From contig CM076653.1 in assembly GCA_038496675.1 (NCBI GenBank), forward strand, positions 23,898,817-23,962,816: DNA of 64,000 bases, written 5' to 3'. Positions 50,135 through 61,222 of the stretch are shown here, piece after piece; the stretch's first letter is position 1, and each line of letters starts with the position of its first letter. Origin of the DNA: Rachycentron canadum. Taxonomy: Eukaryota; Chordata; Actinopteri; Carangiformes; Rachycentridae. The notes beneath the pieces are model-generated. The model was not told the origin of the DNA. It was given only the letters and a program-made list of their open reading frames with translations, and searched no databases. The position numbers and the translations under genes were made by a program.

Positions 50135-50500
50135 TAATAGTTTACAGCTATGCCAGCACTAACCTGAGACTGCTACTTTGCTTTAGGTTCAATTCTGACA
50201 TCAGCATGTTAATATACTCAGAATGACAATGCTAACATGCTGATGCTAAGCAGATACAATGTTAACTATACAATACAATGTTCACCAGCTTTGATTGGTG
50301 TGTTAAGGTACTAGCATTTTCTAAGATGCCTACAGCTGAGACTGTAGTGAAGCTGGGAACCTGATGCTGGCACCAGAGGAAGAGTCAGGGGATCGCTGAA
50401 CTCATTAGGATTCATACTCTGAAAACATCAATGTCTGTACAAAATTTCATGGCAAACCATCCAATGATTGAGGCATTAGAGTGTGGACCAAAGTGGTGGC
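50135..50500 (-). repeat. dispersed repeat, copy B (inverted relative to copy A)
   Basis: Its reverse complement contains GCATGTTAGCATTGTCA in the same local context as copy A at 47.26 kb. It extends further, through 'tgttttcagagtatgaatcc' and 'ttgccatgaaattttgtaca' read on the minus strand. The copies differ at many positions, so the insertions are old. Confidence 0.7.
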
Positions 50501-53500
50501 CTGACAACTGACTGATTTTGCCATTGCCATAGCCCTGCTGCTAACACACTTTTTAGTCATTGGTCATTTTTAACCACCCAGACGTGGTATTGGTCCGGAC
50601 CTATTTAAAGACTGGCCCAAAATATAAAAATACCACACCATGTGCATGTAAGTGTGAAAATATAAAGTTTGAGACACAGTAAACTCACCTGCTGTAGTGT
50701 TTGGTTGGGATGAAAATCTGCATGCCCTCGGCTATTTACCATTACTGGATGAAACTAATCCTGAGCGTGCTCTAAAAACTCCGCTCTGTCAAACAAACAT
50801 GCAAATATTTCCTGAGAGTGAGCCTTGTTGCATGCGTCACTCTCGACACCACGCACTTCTTAAGCCCAGAAGAGTTTCCTTTAAATCATTTTCAGAAACC
50901 TCACCAGAGAAAACAAGGTGACCACATCAGCTGCCGTGGAAGTCCAGGGATCCCTCTACTGTTATTTCTTCTCTCAAGGTCACAAGTGACTCACTGCTTT
51001 GACTGGCAAGACTTAAAATACTGGGCGCAAGGTTGGCTGGAACCCCTCGTCTTTTTCATGTCTGTCTCACTGTTTCTCTCTGCTACTGCTTCCCTTTCCC
51101 TCTTCACGCTCTATCAGTGCGTTGCGCACAAGTCTTCACTCCTACATCATTCTCACTCTAATCCGCCTTCCTCCTCAATGCATCCGCACTTTCTCTAGCT
51201 ATCTTTGCCCCACATAGATTTCAGCTACAGTGTCCTTTTGAGGCTTTTTTCATCAGTTAGTAAAATAAAGGCTTGTCCACTTTGATTTCCATCTGAGGGG
51301 CCCGGGCAGTGAGAGATATAAAATATTCTGAAACAAGAACTCTGAGGTGGACCGCAGGAAGGCAGAGAGGAGAATATGAGAAGGTCAAGAACCTTAACAA
51401 GGCAACATGCTTCTTCTGTGTCTGTAGAACAACACAGATTAAAGTGGTGTGGCCTGGCTTTCTTGAAAACCTTCTGCACTAAGGTCACCTTACCCCACTG
51501 ACTTATAGCAGAACTAAACTGACCTTAAATAAGGAAAGTGCACAGTTTTATTCTTTCAGATAATATCTGTTGCAAACAAAGCTGTTGCCACAAACATTTA
51601 ATATAGTCAGTATTAAGTTTGCAATACACAACTGTAATACATATACTGTATTGTATATAAACTGTAGACTGATTTTGTCAGATGAGATTCCTAAATAATG
51701 ATTTTATCAGCTCCTCGCCAAATGTTGGATATGATACAGTTGTTGTTAACAGAAGTGTATACAAAAAACAATCTTAAAACAGAATGATTTGTTTTCATGC
51801 ATTATGCACACTTTAAAAAAATGTTTTCACCTTAGTGTAGGCAAAAGTCTCAGTGGAAAATTATGAAGCACATACAACACCTTCTGTCCTTAAACTCTCA
51901 ACATGACAAAACAGACACAAAAAAACTTTACTATAAGATAAAAAGGGTAAAACCTCAAGCTGAGTGACAGCAAAAGGGTTCCTTTGAACAGACATGCAAT
52001 AGGTGCAAGCAAATGGTAAAACTGTGATTTTGGTCAGTAATTCAAATGGAGTATCTTTTACTTTTTTAGTAATTGTTTAATTTTGAGCTGCTGTTGTGCG
52101 AATGATCGCTCTAATGAAGTACAGTGCATTTTCAATCATTTTCTGCATTTGATATTATTCCCAGTATTTATTCTAGGTGCTTTATGGGCCTGTTGTGAGG
52201 ATGTGAGGACCCTCTTGTCCTGCTTTGATCCTGTCTATCTCTGAGATTTACGTACAAATATACCCTATTTGCATGTGTAAAAGCCTTTGTTGCACAAATT
52301 CAAAAAGTTATCTCTGTCTTTTGGCTTTGACTGTCTCAGGTCACAATCAACACAGCAACGGTTATCAGTTCCCCTTTCCAGTCAGTTTTGGAGATCTGTT
52401 ATGGAAATGAGAGGGACTTGGATGGATGTGTTACTAATCAACCCCCACACACACATTTACAGAGGTAATACAGTAAGTGCATTCACGCACAACAATGGCT
52501 ACCATGCAACCAGACAACACCATACGCACATACACAGAAGTTACCACGCATCTGCACAGTAATTGGCAATGACAATGATCTACAATTTGCCTGTAGTATG
52601 CAAACAAGATGGCAAAAGTATTACAAAGAAATACCATCTCACCATCTTTGCAGCTGAATTTAAAATCAGGAAATATTTATCGCACCTTACCTTCAGAGTC
52701 ACTTTAACAGTGACCAGTCCAGTTCCATGTAATCAGAGGTGTATTGTGTTTAGTCTGAGGGGGCAAAACTTAAATACACTTTGACGAGCTAAATTAGAAA
52801 GTAGCACAATTGTCAACAAGCCAAACCGGCAATTTATGGATATGAAGCAAGTCAGCAAGTAGCTTTATTTGGATTTAAAAGCCAGCCTGTGTGCCTGTGT
52901 GTGTGTACAGTTAGTTACATCTGGTTCACCTCGTAACACCCACGTTTATGCAGCTCGTACTCTGCAGACCACGTCAGGAAGTCTTGTTATGAATGTGTTT
53001 TAATGTGTGTGTGTGTGTGTGTGTGTGTGTCTAAGTGTAGTGTGTGTCTGAGACATCCAGCTTCCATCCCACCATTATTGTGGTGTACCCTGACCTCGAT
53101 GCTGAAAAATATGTGTGTGTATTTTTCTATGCTTTTGTATTTATGCCTGTGTGTGTATTCAGTCATCCTGTGGTGAGCCGTGACCTCATCACTAAGATTT
53201 CCCTCGTACGCCTCGGAGACTTGTAGGTGGGTGAGTGTGAAGTTTCTCCGATTACGTTGAGACTTTGTGCTTCTACGTCAGCGGGCTGTGACATTTTGTC
53301 ATCTACGGGCTGGACAGTGAGCAGCTACAGACAGACTAGTGGAAAGAGATTTGTTTTTAGGACCTTTGATGTCAGAGGTCTTGTGTCTTGTGTCACAGTG
53401 TGGTATTGCCCTTTAGGGTTCATTACGTGAGTTGTCTGGTATCTTTTAGGCATTTTGACCTCTGCGGGAGTTCTCCTTTTGGCTTAAACCTTGATGAAGG

Positions 53501-53689
53501 CACTTAAATTTCTTGGTACATAACTCAAATTTGAAACACTTATAATTAAGATCATAAACTGCTGGTTTAACCACTGGAGACAAAGAAGGTTGAGGTTTGA
53601 ACATGTTTCAAACCTGAGATGTCACTGGGAAAAGTTACTGGATCGGTCCATTGATATGCATCTATCATTGGACTTTAGTATGTATTAAA

Positions 53690-53737
<48 letters not shown>

Positions 53738-54851
53738 TTTTCTTTCAAAAAATGGAAAATGTTCTTTTGACTAAATTGTTTATACCCAGAGCTCACATAC
53801 TTGACATTCAAATGACTGCAAAGAGTGAATATGTTAAAATTAAGGTCCACTTACTTTATACCACATCTCCTAGTGATATTAAATATAATTCCTCTCTACA
53901 TCTGATAACAATGACTCACTCATACCTCACTACATTCAGTCATGCCATTACAGTTTCTCTAGTGCCCACATTCACAGTAAGAATCTATATCTGAAACATC
54001 TGGCCATGTTTTATTCTCAGAGTTGTCTCAAATCTCTGGTGTCTCATTTAAAAAGAATAAAACACTGTAGTGTGTCAGGGTTCAATTCTCTAATCAAAAT
54101 GAATTCCCTTCATGGGTCCAGTGGACAACACAGCAACAGGGGACTAAGCCTGGTTGGGGAACAAAGAAAATGGGGCTGTTTCCAGATGTGAATGCATGTA
54201 AATGTAAAAATAATAATCTGTGAAATCTACGGCTACATAAGTATAACAAATACAATAGAATTTTTGGCAAAATATAAAGCCAAAGACCAAACACTCTTTC
54301 TGGAAAATGCTCAAAACTGCACAGTAAAACTTAATAAACTAATTGCAACTGATTTGATGAAGGATGCAGCCTCCTTAAAGCTCTGTGAACCACCACTACA
54401 GAAGCTGTGATGGTTCACAGTTTGACTATATTTTGGTCCTTGGTGCTTGGATCTCAAACCTAAATCAGCTCTCCTCTGCACATGGACACTGTTGCCGATC
54501 CACACTGAGGCAACATTTCCAAGGTCCCTCATCACATGTTCAAATAAGCAGAACCCATCTTATGAAATGACTTTGGCTGGTCCAAATAAACAGCTGCCAA
54601 TCATTGTATTTATGTGCTGTCAATGCAGGAGTCAAAACATTTATCCTGGAAAACCTTTATTTATTCACACTTCTTTTCTTTTTCTTACTCTGACACATTA
54701 GGCTAGATACAGACTGGGTGTCGCATAAAAACCACTTGTTCACACTGTTGAATTTAAAAGATGGAAATAGTTACCTTGGAGTTCACCACCACTTATTCTG
54801 CCACAGTGCTATGTTAAGATGTTGGCTGTAAAATGTGTTATATTTAAAGGG
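50501..54851. other. intergenic, upstream of tnfrsf11b
   Basis: The stretch contains two (GT)n tracts (53004-53030 and 53692-53735) and a perfect 10-bp inverted repeat at 54383-54392 / 54411-54420. No coding sequence is supported. Confidence 0.5.
53692..53735. repeat. (TG)n microsatellite
   Basis: About 21 uninterrupted TG units. Confidence 0.96.
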
Positions 54852-54883
54852 TTTTTTTTTTTTTTTGGGGGGGGGGGGGGGGG
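54852..54883. repeat. T15-G17 homopolymer pair
   Basis: Fifteen T directly followed by seventeen G, about 370 bp upstream of the tnfrsf11b start codon. A long G run can form a G-quadruplex on the plus strand. Homopolymer length may be unreliable in the assembly. Confidence 0.85.
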
Positions 54884-55124
54884 TTTCTAAAGGTTGCATC
54901 CATCTGATTGAATCCATTAATGAATCCCCATCATCTCGTTTGACTGGACTCTGTTCTTCAGACCCCGCTGTGTTTGGTCTGAATGTCGCCCACACCATCC
55001 ACCACTTAACGTAATCGTCGCACAACGCGACTCCTGAGGATGCAAGAGTTTATTTTTAGGAGTGAGGGGCGAAAACACAGTGGCAGACAGAGAGAGGGCT
55101 GTGGACTGGATAACAGCGAGGTGG

Positions 55125-55252
55125 GTGGGCATATGCTCTCTCTCCCTCTCCCTCTCTCTCTCTCTGTACTGTATAAGTACCGATCTGTGATGGACGCAGT
55201 TCACTTTTACGCAGTGGCGATGAGCTTTCGGATAGTGAAATCCAACCCGGCC
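55125..55252 (+). promoter_or_regulatory. probable tnfrsf11b core promoter and 5' UTR
   Basis: A pyrimidine tract (about 55137-55165) is followed by TATAAG at 55172-55177. A TATA box there would place transcription start near 55200, leaving about 50 bases of 5' UTR before the ATG at 55253. This is an inference from spacing; the true start site is not shown by the sequence. Confidence 0.45.
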
Positions 55253-55267
55253 ATGAAACTGATTGTG
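55253..55267 (+). CDS. tnfrsf11b: tnfrsf11b coding exon 1
   Basis: Five codons (MKLIV) are followed by GTGAGT in phase 0. The human gene likewise has a very short coding first exon. The start at 55253 has G at -3 and gives a standard signal peptide. In-frame ATGs at 55190 and 55220 would add 21 or 11 residues before it; the former would lie at or before the inferred transcription start. Confidence 0.8.
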
Positions 55268-58200
55268 GTGAGTAACCAGAGTATCTGTATGCTGCTCTTC
55301 TCCGTGGTTCGCTGACCTGCTCTGCTCTGATGGAGCACAGAGACACAGACTTACTGAAGGAGCAACATATCAGTCATTTCTTTCGGAGGCGTGGATCATT
55401 AGTGCGCTACACGCTGGTTTCACAGGAGGGAGGCTCCGGGCTCTCGCCTTAGTCCAGATGTGCTCAGAATACAGTCAAATATTCGCTTGGCATGTTCCCT
55501 CTGCGCGGCGCGCGTCTGTGCAGGTAGATTGATGACGTCCAATGTATTACCAGAGAAATAGTGGTGATGATGGTGATGATGATAATCAAGTTTTTCAGAT
55601 TTGACGTTTTGGTGTCCGCTTGTTTGCTCCATCTGTGGTTCTGAAGAAAGGGACGGTGCCTTTTGGTTTTAATAGCAAACAGCCATGCGAGCGTTTGGCT
55701 ACTTGAGTTCATATTGAGAGCATTTTCCTTCTCATGCGATACCTGCTTTACATGGCACATCTAAAGGCTCAAAAGAAAAAGCCCTCCACTGTACAAGACT
55801 ATAGTGTTTGTGTAGTAAATATTTGCATGACACAGGGATTTCTGCCTCACTGGGATCGATTTTCTGCTGTGATACAGGGAGCTTCAATGGAGGGCAAACG
55901 CACCTAGACCCACTTTGTGAAGGCTGACATGAATATTTATGATGGAGAGGGTGTGGGCAAAATAACACCTGACAATATAAAATACAATTCTATATACCAT
56001 CTCTACAAATAAGCTTGTGAAGGTAATATTCAGTATATGAAGATGTCGTTTGTGTAACTGTTGCAAAAAATTACAGTTAGTATCAAATGCAATATGTTTG
56101 ATTGAACGATATGAGCGCAAGTTCTTTTATAAGTAAATTCAGCCTGTGGAGGTAAATTGCACTATGTTTATATTGAAGGTTGTTTGGCTTTGATGATGAA
56201 TGGAGCTGATGCATTGCCCACAGTTTTATTCACTCACCATCCACAAAATGGACAAACAAACAAGATCTATGGGCTTGTTTTATTAAATCAATGAATGGAA
56301 GTTTTCTTTGGGTCACATTTCATTGCTTTTCCTATGGCGTGTTTGAAATGAATGAAACTTTACACTCTCAAAATAGAGACATGTGGTGTTTTGCCAGCAG
56401 ATGGTGTTTACTGTAGGTCTGTCTTTACGCTAATTTGTCCTACAACGTCTCTCAGGAGGTTTTTAAATGCCTGCCTTCGGGCTAAGAGCAGTTATTTCAT
56501 TTGGTGTTTTGCATGTTGTGCTGTGGGGCCTTTGCGGGTTTTGCATATCTTCTCATACAGATGTGTATCAGGGCAGAAACGGATCATTCACGATAGCTAC
56601 ACAACACTATATCCACTATCTAGTGCCTGTGTGTGTGAGAGAGACAGATAGAGAGAGAGAGAGATTCTGTGGCATGTATAGTTTCTTACATTTGTTGCAT
56701 TAAGTAGGTGAACTATAACTGAATGTGTGTGTTGATACATTCTTTCTTCTTTTAATAAGTCACCATCCATACAAAATATTTCCATCACCTCACTGCTCTC
56801 TGTCCTCAATTGACCTAAAATAGGCAAATATTTAGTTGTGAACAATTGTGTTCTGACGTAGTGTTCTTGTGTTTATCCTTCAGTCAGTTAGTCAGACAGT
56901 TATTTGGCCCAGCAGACAATCATCTATTTAGCCAACCAATGAGTCAGTTGTCCGTCCAGTCAGTCAGTCTCAACTGTCACCATCCAGCCAATAAGTCCAT
57001 CTGCACAGCTTTGGATTATCCAAACCTTTTCGACCTGTTTTTCTACTTGTCAAACACCCAGCTGCTCAGTCTGTCTGTAAGTAATTCTACATTAAAGGGA
57101 CAGCCTGCAATTTGGTGTCCAAAACATTGTTTTGGTCCTGTCCTGTCCTGTAGAAAAATCACCCCACTCACCTGTGTGCTTGTCCTGTGCCACAGCTTGC
57201 TCCTGAAACCTGTGGTTGCTCTGTCTGGAGAAAACCTTTTGTCTGTCATTTAAGGTTGTTTGGGTTACAGCTTCTTACGTTAGGAGATGTTATGTTACGT
57301 GAAATGACACATGAAAAGCAAAGGCAACAAATGCAATAAGATGACAAGCGACATGAGCTAAGAAATTGCTGTCTTATTCATATGCCATTTGTTGATACCG
57401 GGTTTCTGTAAAAACACACTTTTTGTGTGGATTTGTGTCAACATGTTTCACATTATTTGTAGTGGAAAAGTGAGGTATGTAATGTCTCTTATCGGGGCTG
57501 TCTTTATCTTTATGCCTCCTCTCTTTTATTCTCTGTTGTGACCGTTGGCATCAGCCGCCAACTTCCCCAAACCTAGAACCAGGTTCAGACGCAGACAGGT
57601 AAAGCTATGCAGAGGTCACTTGACCAAACAGACCCAACATTTCTATTCATTATTATTATTGTTTTTTTGTAGACAAACACTGGAGAAAGGGTGAGGAAGT
57701 GTGAGGGTGTGTAAAGGTATTGGATCAACATTTTTAAACAAACAAGTACAAACGTTTATTCAGAAAGCAACGATTACCTGTGGAAGCAACTTCCGCACAC
57801 CTAACTTCCCCTTTTTACATCAACAGCAGTATTGATACCAGATGTGTGTGTGGGTGTGGACGTGTGTGTGATTAAGAGACATAAAGAGAATAGGCAAAAG
57901 AGTTACAGCTGTTGTATTAGTATCATGGCCGCACACAGGCCTTAATCTTTTTTATCTTTACTATAGTGATATTAAAAGTAGCATAACTGATGTGATGCTA
58001 ATCTCTCCAGTGAACGTTTATCTGACATTAGATGTAAACGATTTGAAATAAATAAAGTTACTAAAGTTTTTTTTTTTTTTTTATAGCCATATCATATCAG
58101 TCCAGTCCAGCTATCATGCTATATACAGTAGTGGTAAACATACCACAGATCAATACCACTCTGAAAAAATACTCCATCACAAGTAAAAGTCCTGCACTTT

Positions 58201-61134
58201 AAATCTTAAGTAAATGGACTGAAGCATTATCAGCAAAATAAACTTAAGTTAAACTTAAGTATTTGTAGACCCACAGAAGGGATCATTTGTCCAGTGGTTC
58301 CTAACCTGGATGTTTGGGCCACTTCAGAGGATCAAAAGATAAATGTAAATAAATGGATAAGCATTTGATATCTTTACATTTTTGGGCTTTAAATTGGTTT
58401 TCCAGTTTGTTCCCANGCCCATTATATGTAGACACTGCTCTCTTTACAAGCTCATATGGAAAGTATGTGCTATCATTTTTAAGGCTATTTTTGTCAGGTG
58501 AACTCCGTACTTATGCCACTATAGTCCATCTGTCATGCAGTTGAGCCTGTGTAATCAAAATACTAAGACATCATCAAACATGGACATAAGAAGCCAAAAC
58601 CCTCCTAAGTCTTAGAAACCCTGTCTCACCAAAGGGCTGGCATTTTTTCAGGTAACATCATGATTAAAATATATAGCGATATATATTGAACATATTTCTG
58701 GTCAAACTATATTTCTACAGAAAAACACACTCTGGGGAAGCAGCTGCCAAAGGAAAGGCCAATACATCTTTTTACTAGTGCACAACTAACTGGATTTCTC
58801 AGTGTCTTGTGTGTACACTGTTGTTTGAATCAAGAGGATAACATCTATTAAATAACACATGTTCTTTCTAAGTAGGAATTTTTTACTCTGCATAAACAAA
58901 AGTTGTCCCTTTACTTGGTTCAAATGGGATTTACTGGCACAGTTTACATAAGCAAAGTATTTCAGATGAAGATGATTTAAGTTGTGTAAATCGTTGTGTT
59001 TTTATTTGAACCATGATTTATCTTTTTCCAAGCAGCTTCATGTCTTGCGGTCCTCAGTAACAGGCATTTATATAACAGCTGCTGTGTATTGTTCAAGGCT
59101 AAGATTCCCTTAAATCAGCAGTTTCTTAGATAAGGTAAGACTGTATCATTACCTTCATACTTGCAACCATCCTTTCCTAACAGCTGGCTGTGCTCTATGT
59201 AGGATATGCCCATCACTGAGCTTCACTCTGATGATGCTAACAGTATAATTATGGCTGTCAGTGGCCCCTAGCTGCTGTGTAATTTGGGTTTCCAGTGGTC
59301 GTCCATGATGTCGTCAGATGGCAGCTTCTATGGTGACAAGGAGGGTGAAAAGTTCAATATCTCTTTTAGCTGCTGATAGAGGAACACCACAGGATATATT
59401 CCCAATTAGTTCATTCTTAGAAAGTTGGCAGTTTTTCCTATCTTCTGTACCAGAAAGCTACTGTGCTTGCTGTTTTGGAAAAGTGTGGTTCTATCCTGTG
59501 ATAATGTGACTAGATAACAAATGGATTTTACTTAAGAAATTTCAGGTCAGTGGAAAGATTTTCTGTGTATGTCATTTAATCTTAAATCTAAAATCTAGCT
59601 GAACTTGAGTTTGGACTCAGTGTGGACAGCATAGCTTACATTATTCAAGTAAAAGCCACTAGAAATGGGTCATGTCTGCTGAACATCCTCCTTAAAGTGA
59701 GGTGTAGAACGCAGATACTAATTGATTCCAGACCACAATGGTATTCAGTGTGAGCTCACATGACCTCTGCTTTTTTTATTTTCTGTTATTATTTTAGCAG
59801 TACGCTTCATTTACTTGCACAAGTTTATTGATACGTGAACTGCATCGAACATATAAAGTGTGAGGGTTTGTTAAACGACAGTTACAATGTTGAGCTACAA
59901 ATTTTGTTAATTTGAAAGGGATTTCTCAGATCTGATCACAAAGATTTTTCTCTTTAATATATACAGTCTGCCAAGCTGCTGTGCTGTATGAGAGGTTTGA
60001 AAAACAGTACAAACCCAACCCCTTCCACATGTGCACAGGCTCAATGGCTCTGGTGACAGAAGAGGATCCAGTTCTTCCAGTAAACTCACCCTGGCCAGGT
60101 GACCCTCTGTCAGACCCTCAGCGCACTCCACCCTCCTAATGTTGCTGAATTGATTGGATGTGGTATCATGGCTTAATAGTGTGTACATATACTTCTTAAT
60201 TTGAAGAGTGAGACTATGATTATGGGTTTGATTCCCACTGGGGCCACCCATGCTACAAACAAACACATGCACTCAGGGCACTGCACAGCAAGTCGTGATA
60301 CCCTGAGAGCCTTCCACCAAATGTTGTGCTCAGAGGTCGATAGGTTTTGCCGGGAAAACCGCTGTGCTCGCCAAGCTGTTTGAAGCTTAGGTTTCTATTA
60401 TAGTGTGTGAAACCCATTCATCTATTTTTACTATCTTTTTCAATGACCTCCTTTGCAAAAAGGAAACGGAAATAGAAGAATTCAAAGTAAACTTGCACAT
60501 TTTTTCTTTATCATGCTGTGTGTCATTTCAGGCTCATAAATAGAAACATGAAGGAATATACATAGTGTAATAAATAATTATGGGAGAACACAAATACAGT
60601 TACACAAATGCATGAATAGTAAATAAGATCAATATGACAGATGGCACTGTGCACTGTCTCTTACACACGCACACAAGATTTCTATGGCCAAATATTCTGA
60701 AGAAAATAACAATGATTTGTTCTTTTGTTTAACACACACACACTATTTGTGGTTGCAAGTTATGTGCTTTAAGGTAAATGGGATGAGGACAAATACACAC
60801 ATGCAGGAAGGAGGTCAATGGCGTGTTATGTATTCTGGTGGTGAATGGGGAAAGCCCAGTAACCTCCAACAGTTCTCTTTATGAACAGCAGCCAGGAGAG
60901 GAGACCACAGAGCACACAGACCAACACTGAGGAGGATGGTAATTGGACATGAACGACATAGTTGTGCACGCACACACATACACACTCAGACACAAACAGC
61001 AACACACTCATTCCTGCATGTTTGTACACCTACACGCACATGCATGAATGTTTTGTAGTTGTTTGTTGTATGGATTTGTTTGTTTTTAAAGATGCTCACA
61101 CAGACGTGGTGGAAAGCAGAAAACCGCATACACG

Positions 61135-61222
<88 letters not shown>

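Noticed and set aside
50818..51198. 126-codon plus-strand open frame with leucine/serine-rich C-terminus
   Set aside because: Hydrophobicity comes from CT-rich sequence; no family resemblance and no supporting splice sites or partner exons.
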